DNA of 64,000 nucleotides, from NCBI RefSeq assembly GCF_913773725.1, contig NZ_CAJYGK010000086.1:1-64000 (forward strand), given 5' to 3'. The notes under the pieces were generated by a model, which was not told where the DNA came from, ran no database searches, and worked only from the letters and a program-made list of their open reading frames with translations. The position numbers and the translations under genes are program-made. The DNA is from an uncultured Aquabacterium sp. Lineage in GTDB: Bacteria > Pseudomonadota > Gammaproteobacteria > Burkholderiales > Burkholderiaceae_C. Positions 8,247 through 17,434 of this stretch are shown here, one piece after another. Positions within the stretch are counted from its first letter, which is position 1, and each line of letters opens with the position of its first letter.

Positions 8247-8672
8247 TCAGACGCGCCGCTGCCCATTGGCGTCGATCACCACCTCACCGTCCTCTTTGGT
8301 GAACGGCCCCTGCTGCGGGTGGTGGAGGATGTCCAGCACCTTCTCCGAAGGCCGGCACAAGGCCGTGCCCTTCGGGGTCACGACGATGGGTCGGTTGATC
8401 AGGATGGGGTGGGCGACCATGAAGTCCAGCAACTGGTCATCGGTCCACTTGGGATCGGCCAGCCCCAGTTCGTCATACAGATCGCCCTTGGCGCGCAGCA
8501 CGTCGCGCACCCCCAGCCCGGCATCGGCGATCAGCTTGACCAGCTGCGCGCGGCTGGGCGGCGTTTCCAGATACAGGATCACCTGCGGTTCGATGCCGGC
8601 GTTGCGAATCAAGGCCAGCGTGTTGCGCGAGGTGCCGCACTTGGGGTTGTGGTAGATCAGGGTGTCGGTCAT
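8247..8672 (-). CDS. arsC: glutaredoxin-type arsenate reductase ArsC
   Basis: This is a 141-residue ArsC of the thioredoxin-fold ArsC/Spx family, which reduces arsenate to arsenite with glutathione and glutaredoxin. The catalytic cysteine is in HNPKCGTSRNTL (Cys12). The substrate-binding RP dipeptide is in ILINRPIVVTPKG, followed by LCRPSEKVLDIL, as in R773 ArsC. Length is normal. It starts 23 bases after the Usp gene on the same strand and is likely co-transcribed with it. The only efflux partner seen nearby is the ACR3 remnant, so arsenite would have to be exported by a pump encoded elsewhere. Confidence 0.93.
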   Translation of the reverse strand: MTDTLIYHNPKCGTSRNTLALIRNAGIEPQVILYLETPPSRAQLVKLIADAGLGVRDVLRAKGDLYDELGLADPKWTDDQLLDFMVAHPILINRPIVVTPKGTALCRPSEKVLDILHHPQQGPFTKEDGEVVIDANGQRRV

Positions 8673-8695
8673 GGTGGCATTGTGCCGCGCCCGGC

Positions 8696-9580
8696 TCACA
8701 CCGACATCAGCACATCGCCCTGCGACTGCGCCAACACCTGCTTGGTCACGCTGCCCAGCAGCCAGTCCTGAAGCAGGCTGGCACCGTGCTTGCCGATCAC
8801 GATCAGGTCGCTGTCGCACTCCTGCTCTTGCTCGACGATGCGGGAAGTGGGGTCGCCGTGGGCCACCACGAGGCTGGAGCGGGCAGCAGACAGGCCCGCT
8901 TCCTCGCGCAGCGCCTGCAGCTTCTGGATGGCCTCCTCGCGGGCCACGATGCGGTAGTGGTGGATGGTGTCCTCGTCCACGCTGGCGTAACGCAGATGGC
9001 CTTCGAACGGCACATCGAAGGCGTGCATCAGCACGATGTCGGCGTCGGGCGCCACGGTGCGTGCCGTGTGGATGGCCCGCAAGGACGACGGGGAGAAGTC
9101 GACGGGGATCAGCACGCGCCGGTAGGATTCGTGCGGAGGTTGTTTGACCACCAGCACCGGGCATGACGCCGTGCTCAGGATGCGCAGGGCGGTGGTGCCC
9201 AGCACCATGTGGCGAATGACGCTTTCGCCCCGCGCACCGCAGACCAGCAGATCCGGGCCGAGGGCAGTCAGTTGCCGGGACAGTTCCGGGAGCAGCCCCC
9301 CGGCCACAGCCTGGACAGTCGGTTCGACGCTGTAGCGCCGCTGCAGGGTCTCGGCCAGCGCCTGCAACTTCTGCTGCGCTGCGCCCAGAACCCGTGTCTC
9401 GAGGTCGGCTGGTTCCGCGTTCATCAACTGGCGCAGGCGGTCCAGCGGGCCCAGGTCGGCGACGTGCAACAGGTCGAGGTCGGCGCCGAGCTGCTGGCAC
9501 ATCAACGCAGCGCGCTCGGCGGCATGGCGGGCGGGCGCGGACAGGTCTGTGGCGGCCAGGATGCGGGTATGCGGGGTCAT
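8696..9580 (-). CDS. tandem universal stress protein (two UspA domains)
   Basis: This 294-residue cytoplasmic protein contains two UspA domains in tandem (about 1-150 and 155-294). Each ends in a nucleotide-binding motif of the G-x2-G-x9-G-S/T type: GARGESVIRHMVLGTT in the first and GKHGASLLQDWLLGS in the second, so both may bind ATP. The start ATG has GAGGAGGACC just upstream. The gene leads a likely two-gene unit with arsC. Tandem Usps are usually induced by energy or redox stress; the trigger here is unknown. Confidence 0.88.
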   Translation of the reverse strand: MTPHTRILAATDLSAPARHAAERAALMCQQLGADLDLLHVADLGPLDRLRQLMNAEPADLETRVLGAAQQKLQALAETLQRRYSVEPTVQAVAGGLLPELSRQLTALGPDLLVCGARGESVIRHMVLGTTALRILSTASCPVLVVKQPPHESYRRVLIPVDFSPSSLRAIHTARTVAPDADIVLMHAFDVPFEGHLRYASVDEDTIHHYRIVAREEAIQKLQALREEAGLSAARSSLVVAHGDPTSRIVEQEQECDSDLIVIGKHGASLLQDWLLGSVTKQVLAQSQGDVLMSV

Positions 9581-9662
9581 TGGGTCCTCCTCAAGCGGGC
9601 GAGGGCTTCGCCTTCATGGGCAACGCCCCATTATTGGCCTCAGGCGCGAGGCTGAGACCCAT

Positions 9663-10637
9663 TCAGTGCGCCATCGGCTCGGCCTCTGCCGCCGGACGCA
9701 GCCCCCCGCCCTGCAAGGCCCACAGCACGCCGGCCACCAGCAGGGCGGCGCCGATCAGGGTGCCGGGCGGTGGCAGCACGCCGCGCAGGGCCAGGGCATA
9801 GGCGAGCGCGGCCAGGGTCTCGAAGACGATGAGCTGCCCGACGATGGCCGTGGGCAGGCGCTGGCTGGCCTCGTTCCAGCACAGTGTGCCGACCCACGAT
9901 GCCAGCAGGCCGATGGCGAACATGGTGATGACGAAGGCCTCGGGCCGCGGGCCGAAGGGCATGGGGAATGCGTCGGCCCGAAAGCCGTTCCACAGCCCGA
10001 ACCCGATGTAGCCGATGGCGGCCAGGGGCAGCGTGACCAGGCCCTGGGCCGTGGCCCAGGTGCGCGGGTTGCGATCCGGGTGGGCGCGCAGCCAGTCGGC
10101 ATTGCGGATGGGGTACCAGGTCCAGCACACCACACCGCAGGCGGCCAGCAGCGCGCCCAGGCCGTAGTGAGACAGATCGAACCCACCCCGGTCGGCAAGC
10201 AAGGCCAGCTCGGCCCGGTTGACCAGAGCGATGCCGCCCAGGATGAGCCCGAGCGAGGGCAGCAGCCGCTGCCAGGGCAGCTTGCCATCACGCCAGGCGT
10301 TGCGGCCGTTGGCGCTCAGCGCAATGACCACGGGCAGCGTGCCGATGATGACCGTGGGCAAGGGAGCCCCGGCCAGCTGGATGGCGGTGGCCAGGAAGCA
10401 GTAGTACAGCAGGTTGCCCACCAGCGCGAGCTGGGTGGCCTCCCGCCAGTCCGAGCGGGTCAGCTGACGCAGGTTGGCACGGTCCAGCCAGCCCAGGGGC
10501 AGCGCGATCAGGCCGAAGGCCATGTAGCGCCCGAAGGACAGCAGCGCGGGCGGGTATTCCGGCAGCAGCACCGGGGCGATGAAGACGAGGCCCCAGACCA
10601 GGCCGGCAACGAGTGCAAAAAGGGTTCCGATCCACAT
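9663..10637 (-). CDS. EamA/DMT-family transporter
   Basis: This 324-residue inner-membrane protein has about ten transmembrane helices arranged as two EamA repeats. It begins with a hydrophobic helix containing the family's GLVWGLVFIAPVLL motif. The second repeat is recognisable from IGLLASWVGTLCWNEASQRL to the end. Members of the drug/metabolite transporter family export metabolites or take up small solutes; the substrate cannot be assigned. It stands alone, with the tag gene 37 bases upstream on the same strand. Confidence 0.8.
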   Translation of the reverse strand: MWIGTLFALVAGLVWGLVFIAPVLLPEYPPALLSFGRYMAFGLIALPLGWLDRANLRQLTRSDWREATQLALVGNLLYYCFLATAIQLAGAPLPTVIIGTLPVVIALSANGRNAWRDGKLPWQRLLPSLGLILGGIALVNRAELALLADRGGFDLSHYGLGALLAACGVVCWTWYPIRNADWLRAHPDRNPRTWATAQGLVTLPLAAIGYIGFGLWNGFRADAFPMPFGPRPEAFVITMFAIGLLASWVGTLCWNEASQRLPTAIVGQLIVFETLAALAYALALRGVLPPPGTLIGAALLVAGVLWALQGGGLRPAAEAEPMAH

Positions 10638-10674
10638 CGGGCGGCATTATCCCCGCCCTGCCTCGGGGCCGTGT

Positions 10675-11283
10675 TCAGGTCGGTGGCTTGAAGCGCGCGC
10701 GCGCCGCGGCCACGTGCGCGCGGGTGACGCATTCAGCGGCATGGTCGTTGACCAGCCCCATGGCCTGCATGAAGGCGTAGGCTGTGGTTGGTCCGACGAA
10801 CTTCCATCCCCGCTGGCGCAGCGCCTTGGACAGGGCGATGGAACCGGGGGTGGTGGCGACCAGTTCGGTGGGCGGGACGTCACGTTGGTCGCTCTCGTAC
10901 CGCCAGAAGAAGGCCGCGAGCGAGCCGCACTCCTGCACCAGGTCCTTCGCCCGAGCGGCGTTGTGGATCACGGCTTCGATCTTCCCGCGATGGCGCACGA
11001 TGCCCGGGTCGGCCAGCAGCCGCTGCACATCGGCCTCGCCGTAATCGGCGACCGCCTCGAAATCGAAGCCGGCAAACACCTCCCGGAAGCGGGGCCGCTT
11101 GTCCAGGATGGTTCGCCAGCTCAGGCCGGACTGGAAGCCTTCCAGGCAGATCTTCTCGAACAGGCGGCGGTCATCGGCCACCGGAAAGCCCCACTCCTGG
11201 TCGTGGTACGGGATGAACGACGGCGTGGCGCTGCACCAGCGGCAACGGGGCAGCCCGTCAGGGCCGGCAACAGTCTGGGTCAT
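10675..11283 (-). CDS. tag: DNA-3-methyladenine glycosylase I
   Basis: This 202-residue base-excision repair enzyme removes 3-methyladenine from alkylated DNA. It shows the Tag signature: CRWC near the N-terminus, YHDQEWGFP near residue 30 and LEGFQSGLSW shortly after. The zinc-binding snap of the family (two Cys and two His) is represented by CRWC at the start and GLVNDHAAEC near residue 180, which holds a His and a Cys. The ATG at 11283 is preferred because GGAGCTCCCC precedes it and MTQTVAGPDGLPRCRWC matches orthologues. The upstream in-frame extension is not needed. Confidence 0.92.
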   Translation of the reverse strand: MTQTVAGPDGLPRCRWCSATPSFIPYHDQEWGFPVADDRRLFEKICLEGFQSGLSWRTILDKRPRFREVFAGFDFEAVADYGEADVQRLLADPGIVRHRGKIEAVIHNAARAKDLVQECGSLAAFFWRYESDQRDVPPTELVATTPGSIALSKALRQRGWKFVGPTTAYAFMQAMGLVNDHAAECVTRAHVAAARARFKPPT

Positions 11284-11486
11284 GGGGAGCTCCGTCAAGG
11301 GGCGGCGTGAGGGGGCATGAGGGCGGCATGCCGCTTCCAGCATATCAGCGCGGCGACGCGCGTTGAGGGGCGGGCACCGCGTTTGCCAGTCTGGTGTGTC
11401 CGCGCAAGAGCGCTGCGCACACAACCCCCTCCCCGCTGGCGGCGCGCTCGTTTTGCCCGCCCTGAGCATTCATGAAGGAAGACGTC

Positions 11487-12032
11487 ATGCCCACATCCAA
11501 GTCCACCAGCACCAAGTCGAGTTCCTCGAAGTCTGCCTCGCATGGCAAGACCACGAGCCAGCCGGAAGCCGTCAAGCTGCTGGTCAAGGATCACCGCGAG
11601 GTGAGCAAGTTGTTCAAGGCCTACCAGAAGCTCGTCAAGGACGAGGCTTCGGCCGACGAGAAGACCGCCCTCGTGCAGGAGATCTGCACGATGCTGAAGG
11701 TCCACACGATGATCGAAGAGGAGATCTTCTATCCCGTGGCCCGTGACATCGTCGAGCAGGACATGGTCGACGAAGCCGTGGTCGAGCACGCGAGCGCCAA
11801 GGACCTGATTGCTCAGATCGAGGCCATGCAGCCCGATGAGGAACTGTACGACGCCAAGGTGACTGTGCTGGGCGAGTACATCGAGCACCACGTGAAGGAA
11901 GAAGAGGAAGAAATGTTCCCGAAGGTGACGAAGGCACGTTCCGACGTGGACTTCGACGAGCTTGGGGAGCAGATGAGCGCCCGAAAAGAAGAGCTCATGA
12001 GCGAGATGGGCGCCGACGGCGCAGTGCACTGA
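11487..12032 (+). CDS. hemerythrin HHE-domain protein
   Basis: This 181-residue cytoplasmic protein starts with a Ser/Thr/Lys-rich tail of about 25 residues, followed by a hemerythrin-like four-helix bundle. Metal-binding histidines and glutamates are visible in KDHREVSKLF, HTMIEEEIFYPVA, VVEHASAKDLI and YIEHHVKEEEEEMFPKV. Proteins of this type bind a di-iron centre and sense or store oxygen, nitric oxide or iron; which applies here is not known. ATG at 11487 is chosen over the one at 11472 because AAGGAAG sits at the right distance. The next gene begins 16 bases later. Confidence 0.87.
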   Translation: MPTSKSTSTKSSSSKSASHGKTTSQPEAVKLLVKDHREVSKLFKAYQKLVKDEASADEKTALVQEICTMLKVHTMIEEEIFYPVARDIVEQDMVDEAVVEHASAKDLIAQIEAMQPDEELYDAKVTVLGEYIEHHVKEEEEEMFPKVTKARSDVDFDELGEQMSARKEELMSEMGADGAVH

Positions 12033-12048
12033 GACACGGAGAGAGAAC

Positions 12049-12603
12049 ATGGATACACCTGAATTGAACCCGACCGATCCCACCGTGGCGCCCTCCGAAC
12101 TCACGGAAACCGCGATCCGGACTGCCGAGCAGATCTGCCAGATGAATGTGGCCGCCACCAGCGTGATGCTGCAGGCGCAGGCCCAGACGGCCTGCGCGCT
12201 GGGCATGCCCGACTGGTCCTCGGTCATTGCCGCAGGCAGCGAACAGACACGCCAGGTGCTGTCCGCTGGCACGGAGCAACTCGTGCAGGCGGCCCAGCAG
12301 ACGGAAGCCGTCGTGGGTGAACTGCAGCGCAATGCATCGCAACTGATGGAGGACCAGGCCTCGCGCACGTCCCAGCTGATCCAGGACGGCATGGCGGAGT
12401 TGAGTCAGCAGACACGAGACCGCCTTGATCGCATCGAGGACTGGCGCGCGGAGGCGATCGACACCGCCACCTCAGGGGTGACCGCCATCCAGGACTGGGG
12501 GCAGTTGACGGCCGACGCCATGGATCATCTGCCCCGCCCTGACCTGCAGCTGGCGCCTTTGCCGCAAGCCGTGCAAGGTGTGCTGCCGGCCGGCCCTCGG
12601 TGA
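12049..12603 (+). CDS. uncharacterised helical protein, possibly phasin-like
   Basis: This 184-residue protein follows the hemerythrin gene and is preceded by ACGGAGAGAG. It is rich in Ala, Gln, Glu and Thr, is predicted almost wholly helical from residue 20 to 150, and has no signal peptide or membrane segment. The pattern (long amphipathic helices, TEQLVQAAQQTEAVVGELQ) resembles phasins that coat polyhydroxyalkanoate granules, but I see no decisive motif. Treat it as a hypothetical coiled-coil protein, probably co-expressed with the hemerythrin. Confidence 0.6.
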   Translation: MDTPELNPTDPTVAPSELTETAIRTAEQICQMNVAATSVMLQAQAQTACALGMPDWSSVIAAGSEQTRQVLSAGTEQLVQAAQQTEAVVGELQRNASQLMEDQASRTSQLIQDGMAELSQQTRDRLDRIEDWRAEAIDTATSGVTAIQDWGQLTADAMDHLPRPDLQLAPLPQAVQGVLPAGPR

Positions 12604-12711
12604 GGGCCTCCGAACCGGCCGTGTCGAATGGGCACGGTGCTTGCCCGATGTCGCATCCCCGAACCTTCCGCCACATCCACGGCGGAAGGACGAGGGCACA
12701 GGAGGCGGGTG

Positions 12712-14898
12712 ATGGGTTCTGGATACGAGAGCGGGCGGCTGGCAGAAGGCTCGCCCTTTCCCCGGGGGGCCACTTACGATGGACACGGGGTCAACTTCGC
12801 GCTGTTCTCGGCGCATGCCACCAAGGTGGAGCTCTGCCTGTTCGATGAGGCTGGCGAGACCGAATGGGCTCGGGTGACCCTGCCCGAGTACACCGACGAG
12901 GTCTGGCACGGCTATCTGCCGGGACTGGGCCCGGGCACCCGCTACGCCTACCGTGTCCACGGCCCGTACGAGCCGGATGCCGGGCACCGCTTCAATCCGA
13001 ACAAGCTGGTGCTGGATCCGTATGCCAAGGCGTTCATGGGCTCCCTGCAATGGGGCCCGGAACTGTTCGGCTACGAGATCGGGCACCCCGATGCGGACCT
13101 GAGCTTCGACACGCGCGACAGCGCCCACCTGATGCCCAAGTGCGTGGTGGTCGACTCGCGCTTCCAGTGGCAGCAAAGCGAGCGCTGGCGGGTGCCATGG
13201 GACCGCACCGTGCTGTACGAGTTGCATGTGCGCGGCTATACGCAACGGCATCCTGATGTCCCCGAACACCTGCGGGGCACGTTTGCCGGCCTGGCTCATG
13301 ACGCCGTGATCGAGCGCATCCGCAGGCTGGGTGTCACCTCGGTCGAGTTGCTTCCTGTGCAGATGTTCGTGGACCAGCCCTATCTGCTGGACAAGGGGCT
13401 ACGCAACTACTGGGGCTACGACACGCTGGGCTTCTTCGCCCTGCACCCGCGCTACCTGAGCGCGCCAACCATCGACGAGTTCAAGTACATGGTTCAGCGC
13501 TTTCATGCGGCGGGCCTGGAGGTAATTCTGGACGTCGTGTACAACCACACGCCGGAAGGCAACGAGCTGGGGCCGACCCTGTGCTTCAAGGGCGTCGACA
13601 ACGCCAGCTACTACCGCCTTCTGCCCGATCAGCCGCGTTATTACATCAACGACACGGGCACAGGCAACACGGTGAACCTGAGCCACCCGCGCGTGCTGCA
13701 GACGGTGACGGACAGCCTGCGTTACTGGGCCACCGAGATGCGCGTCGACGGCTTCCGCTTCGACCTGGCGACCATCCTGGCGCGCGAACCCCATGGCTAT
13801 GACGAGGGAGGCGGCTTTCTCGACAGCTGCCGCCAGGACCCGGTGCTCTCGTCGATCAAGCTGATTGCCGAGCCGTGGGACTGCGGCCCCGGCGGCTACC
13901 AAGTGGGAGGGTTTCCGCCGGGCTGGGCGGAATGGAACGACACCTTCCGCGACACCGTGCGCGCGTTCTGGAAAGGCGACGAGGGCCAGGTGGCCGAGCT
14001 GGCTGCGCGGCTGACGGCCTCGGGCGACAAGTTCAACCGGCGCGGGCGCCGACCCTGGGCCAGCGTCAACTTCATCACCGCCCATGATGGCTTCACCTTG
14101 CATGACCTGGTGAGCTACAACGACAAGCACAACGAGGCCAATGGCGAGGACAACCGCGATGGCCACGCCGACAACCGCTCGTGGAACTGTGGCGCCGAGG
14201 GCCCGACCTCCGACCCGGACGTGTGCCGACTGCGCGAGCGTCAGAAGCGCAACCTGCTGGCGACGCTGTTGTTGTCACAAGGCACGCCGATGCTGTTGGC
14301 GGGCGACGAGTTCGGTCGAACCCAGCAAGGCAACAACAACGCTTACTGCCAGGACAATGAGACCTCGTGGGTGGACTGGGAGGCCATCGATGACGAGGGC
14401 CGCAGCCTGACCGACTTCGTGCAACGCCTGCTGGCGCTGCGGCAGGCCTTGCCGGTTCTGCGACGCAACCGCTTCCTGACGGGTGCCTGGAGCGATGAGC
14501 TGGAAGTCAGGGACTGCGCCTGGGTCGACCCGCAGGGGCAGGACCTGTCGGAGGCGCAATGGCACGATCCAAACCAGAAGTGGCTGGGGCTGTTGATCGA
14601 CGGGCGTGCGCAGTCTTCCGGCATTGCACGGCCGTCGGGTGACGCCACGGTGCTGATTGTCCTCAATGCGGGTCACGAAGAGGTGACCTTCGTGCTCCCG
14701 GACGTGGCGGAGGCCCGATGCTGGGTGGCGGTGCTGGACACCGCGGAGCCTGTTCCACCTGATCCGGAGCGGAGGGAGGCGGGCAGCACGCATGTGTCGG
14801 CAGCAAGGTCCTTGCAGTTGCACGTGCTGGTCACGGATGACAGCGACGAGCACGCCCGAACCGTGCGCGAGGCGCTCGGGGCGCTGCACTCACCCTGA
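12712..14898 (+). CDS. glgX: glycogen debranching enzyme GlgX
   Basis: This 728-residue isoamylase-type GH13 enzyme hydrolyses alpha-1,6 branches of glycogen or limit dextrins. The N-terminal CBM48 domain (about 10-110) is followed by the catalytic barrel. Conserved regions include VILDVVYNHTPEGN, the nucleophile region VDGFRFDLA, the acid region IAEPWDCGPGGYQVG and FITAHDGFTLHDLVSYN. The start at 12712 is preferred because GGAGG lies seven bases upstream. No other glycogen gene is adjacent. It is convergent with the chemoreceptor gene, 12 bases apart. Confidence 0.95.
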   Translation: MGSGYESGRLAEGSPFPRGATYDGHGVNFALFSAHATKVELCLFDEAGETEWARVTLPEYTDEVWHGYLPGLGPGTRYAYRVHGPYEPDAGHRFNPNKLVLDPYAKAFMGSLQWGPELFGYEIGHPDADLSFDTRDSAHLMPKCVVVDSRFQWQQSERWRVPWDRTVLYELHVRGYTQRHPDVPEHLRGTFAGLAHDAVIERIRRLGVTSVELLPVQMFVDQPYLLDKGLRNYWGYDTLGFFALHPRYLSAPTIDEFKYMVQRFHAAGLEVILDVVYNHTPEGNELGPTLCFKGVDNASYYRLLPDQPRYYINDTGTGNTVNLSHPRVLQTVTDSLRYWATEMRVDGFRFDLATILAREPHGYDEGGGFLDSCRQDPVLSSIKLIAEPWDCGPGGYQVGGFPPGWAEWNDTFRDTVRAFWKGDEGQVAELAARLTASGDKFNRRGRRPWASVNFITAHDGFTLHDLVSYNDKHNEANGEDNRDGHADNRSWNCGAEGPTSDPDVCRLRERQKRNLLATLLLSQGTPMLLAGDEFGRTQQGNNNAYCQDNETSWVDWEAIDDEGRSLTDFVQRLLALRQALPVLRRNRFLTGAWSDELEVRDCAWVDPQGQDLSEAQWHDPNQKWLGLLIDGRAQSSGIARPSGDATVLIVLNAGHEEVTFVLPDVAEARCWVAVLDTAEPVPPDPERREAGSTHVSAARSLQLHVLVTDDSDEHARTVREALGALHSP

Positions 14899-14910
14899 GT
14901 GGCTTGACGA

Positions 14911-16491
14911 TCAGGCGACCCGGGCGTCCACTGCGTCCGGCAGCTTGAAGATCTGCACGGTCTCCTTGACCGCCTGCGCCGTGTGCGCCAGTGTCTGTGC
15001 CGATGCCGCCATGTCGTCCACCATGGCGGTGTTCTGCTGCGTGATGGTGTCGAGCTCGCTGACGGCGGCGTTGATCTGAGCGATCCCGGAGAGCTGCTCG
15101 TTTGCCTTCTGGCTGATCGTGTGGACCAGTGTGTTGACGCGTTCGACGCCCTTGACGGCGGCGACCATGGCAGCTTGAACGGCCTCCGTCTTGTCCCGGC
15201 CATCGGCCACCTTGGCCCCCGCCCGGTCGATGAGCGCGCGGATTTCCTTGGCGGCCGAGCCGGCGCGATGCGCCAGTGCTCGCACTTCCCCTGCGACGAC
15301 CGCGAAGCCGCGGCCTTCATCACCCGCCCGCGCGGCCTCGACGGCGGCGTTCAGGGCAAGGATGTTGGTCTGGAAAGCAATGTCGTCGATGAGGTGTGTG
15401 ATGTCGTTGATGCGGCTCGACGCCTCTTCGATCTCCCGCATGGTTTCGCCCAGTTCGTCGACGGCCTGGCGACTGCCTGCTGCCTGCTCGCTCACGTGCT
15501 GAGCGAGGTCCGAGGCCTGACGTGCCGAATCGGCACTCTCTGTGACCGTGCCCAGCATGCGTTCCATCGAGGCGGCTGTTTCCTGGAGCTGGCTGGCCTG
15601 GGCATCCGTCCGGCGCGACAGATCCTCGTTGCCGCGTGCAATCGTTTGGCTGCCATCGACCATGAGGACACTTTCCTCGCGCGCATCCCGCACGATCGAC
15701 ATCAGGGTGACGTTGAGTTGGTTGAGCGCGCGCTGCAATTGGCCCACCTCGTCGTCCCGGTGGTTGAGCCGCACGGGGGTGAGGTCTCCGGCGGCCATGC
15801 GGTGCGCACAGGCGATCAGCGTGCCGATGGGCTGGACCAGTCGGGCTCGCAGATAAGCCCAGGCCAGCAGCGCACAGCCGGCCTCGATCAGCAGGGACAG
15901 CCAGAGCCAGTCACCCCGTTGCGCCATGGCCGACAGCGTGGCGCTGCCCATCACGAGCGCCAGCAGCACACCCAGGACCTGCCCGCTCATGGGCAGGTGC
16001 AGACGATCGACCCACCGTGCGATGCCGTGCTGGCGCAACACCCGACCCTCGCGCAAGGTCGTGGTCACACGGCCCGACGCCTGCTCGGCCCGCATGCGGG
16101 CATACAGCTGCTCTGCCTGATCGATCTGCGCGCGGCTCAGTTCGGTCCGCACCGACATGTAGCCGATCGGCCTGCCTTCGGACAGCAAGGGGGTGGCGTT
16201 GGCCATGACCCAGTAGTGGTCGCCATTCTTGCGCCTGTTCTTCACTGGTGCAGACCAGGGCCGGCCCGACGAGATCGTGGCCCACATGTCCCGAAAGGCC
16301 TCTTCCGGCATGTCGGGGTGGCGGATCAGGTTGTGAGGCTGCCCGATCAACTCTTCCTTGGAGAAGCCGCTGACCTCGATGAAGCGCTGGTTGCAGTACA
16401 GGATCCGCCCCTGTCGGTCGGTGGTCGACACCAGAGTCTGGCCGGTTGGAAAGGGAAACTCGGTGCCTGTGACGGGGAGGTTGTGGCGCAT
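14911..16491 (-). CDS. aer: Aer-type PAS-domain chemoreceptor
   Basis: This 526-residue methyl-accepting chemotaxis protein senses redox or oxygen. The N-terminal PAS domain (about 15-125) closely matches E. coli Aer in [18 protein letters not shown] and [18 protein letters not shown], the region that binds FAD. A membrane hairpin follows near residues 170-220, then a HAMP-like segment ([20 protein letters not shown]). The signalling domain has the hairpin tip motif [20 protein letters not shown]. The start at 16491 matches Aer N-termini ([13 protein letters not shown]); a start three codons earlier is possible. No chemotaxis genes adjoin it. Confidence 0.9.
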   Translation of the reverse strand: MRHNLPVTGTEFPFPTGQTLVSTTDRQGRILYCNQRFIEVSGFSKEELIGQPHNLIRHPDMPEEAFRDMWATISSGRPWSAPVKNRRKNGDHYWVMANATPLLSEGRPIGYMSVRTELSRAQIDQAEQLYARMRAEQASGRVTTTLREGRVLRQHGIARWVDRLHLPMSGQVLGVLLALVMGSATLSAMAQRGDWLWLSLLIEAGCALLAWAYLRARLVQPIGTLIACAHRMAAGDLTPVRLNHRDDEVGQLQRALNQLNVTLMSIVRDAREESVLMVDGSQTIARGNEDLSRRTDAQASQLQETAASMERMLGTVTESADSARQASDLAQHVSEQAAGSRQAVDELGETMREIEEASSRINDITHLIDDIAFQTNILALNAAVEAARAGDEGRGFAVVAGEVRALAHRAGSAAKEIRALIDRAGAKVADGRDKTEAVQAAMVAAVKGVERVNTLVHTISQKANEQLSGIAQINAAVSELDTITQQNTAMVDDMAASAQTLAHTAQAVKETVQIFKLPDAVDARVA

Positions 16492-16684
16492 GGTTGTCAC
16501 CGTGGTTGACCATCAGTGCACTCACTTTATGACGCGTGCAACAGGATTTGTTACATCGCCTTCGTGAAAACCCTTGGATTGCCAAACCGATCACGGAATC
16601 TGTCCGGAAATGAGGGCGCAGCTCGCACACCGGTCCTCTGGCCGCGCTCTGTTAGGCTCTGGCGCGAATCGATGAAGGTGTGGC

Positions 16685-17434
16685 GTGAGCGGAGATCCGG
16701 TTTTCTGGTTGGTGGCGGCGTTGGCCGTCTTGCTGATGGGCCTGAGCAAGAGCGGCTTTGCGAGTGGATTCGGCGCGATGGCGACCCCTCTGCTTGCGCT
16801 GGTCGTTCCCGTGCCGGAGGCGGCGGCCATCATGTTGCCGTTGCTGTTGGTGATGGACGCCACCAGCGTGCACCAGCTCTGGCGTCACCGTGATCCGGCT
16901 CAGCTTCGACTCCTGCTGCCGGCGGGGCTGGTGGGCACCTTGCTGGGCATGGGCCTGTTCACGGCCGTGCCGGCCCATCTGCTGGCTGCCGTGGTGGGGG
17001 CGCTCACCCTGTTGTTCCTGGCGCAGCGGGTGCTCGCGCGGTCGCCGGCCACGGCCCGTGTGCCGTCCCGCTGGTTCGGGCGGGCCATGGGCGTGGCATC
17101 GGGCTTCACCAGCTTCATTGCCCACACTGGCAGCCCCCCGCTGAACGCCTATCTGCTGCCCACCCGCCCTTCCCCGCTCTCCTTCGCGGCCACCTCGGCC
17201 GTCTTCTTTGCGGCCATCAACCTCGCCAAGTGGCTGCCTTACTTCTGGCTCGGGCTGCTGGATGGTCAGCGCCTCCTGACCTCACTCGCCCTGGTGCCGC
17301 TGGCGCCCATCGGCGTGTGGGTCGGCGTCAGGCTGAGTCAGCGCATCAGCCCCCGAGCCTTTTTCTGGCTCGTGTACAGCGGCATGCTGGTGACGGGGCT
17401 GAAGCTGATCTGGGATGGCTTCAAGCCTCACTGA
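16685..17434 (+). CDS. TauE/SafE-family membrane exporter
   Basis: This 249-residue protein has about eight membrane segments and the TauE/SafE pattern: SKSGFASGFGAMATPL in the first half and ASGFTSFIAHTGSPPLNAYL in the second. Members export sulfite, sulfoacetate or related organosulfur anions; the substrate is not evident here. The GTG start has GAAGG upstream. The 3' end overlaps the 3' end of glpQ by 7 bases in tail-to-tail orientation. Confidence 0.83.
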   Translation: MSGDPVFWLVAALAVLLMGLSKSGFASGFGAMATPLLALVVPVPEAAAIMLPLLLVMDATSVHQLWRHRDPAQLRLLLPAGLVGTLLGMGLFTAVPAHLLAAVVGALTLLFLAQRVLARSPATARVPSRWFGRAMGVASGFTSFIAHTGSPPLNAYLLPTRPSPLSFAATSAVFFAAINLAKWLPYFWLGLLDGQRLLTSLALVPLAPIGVWVGVRLSQRISPRAFFWLVYSGMLVTGLKLIWDGFKPH

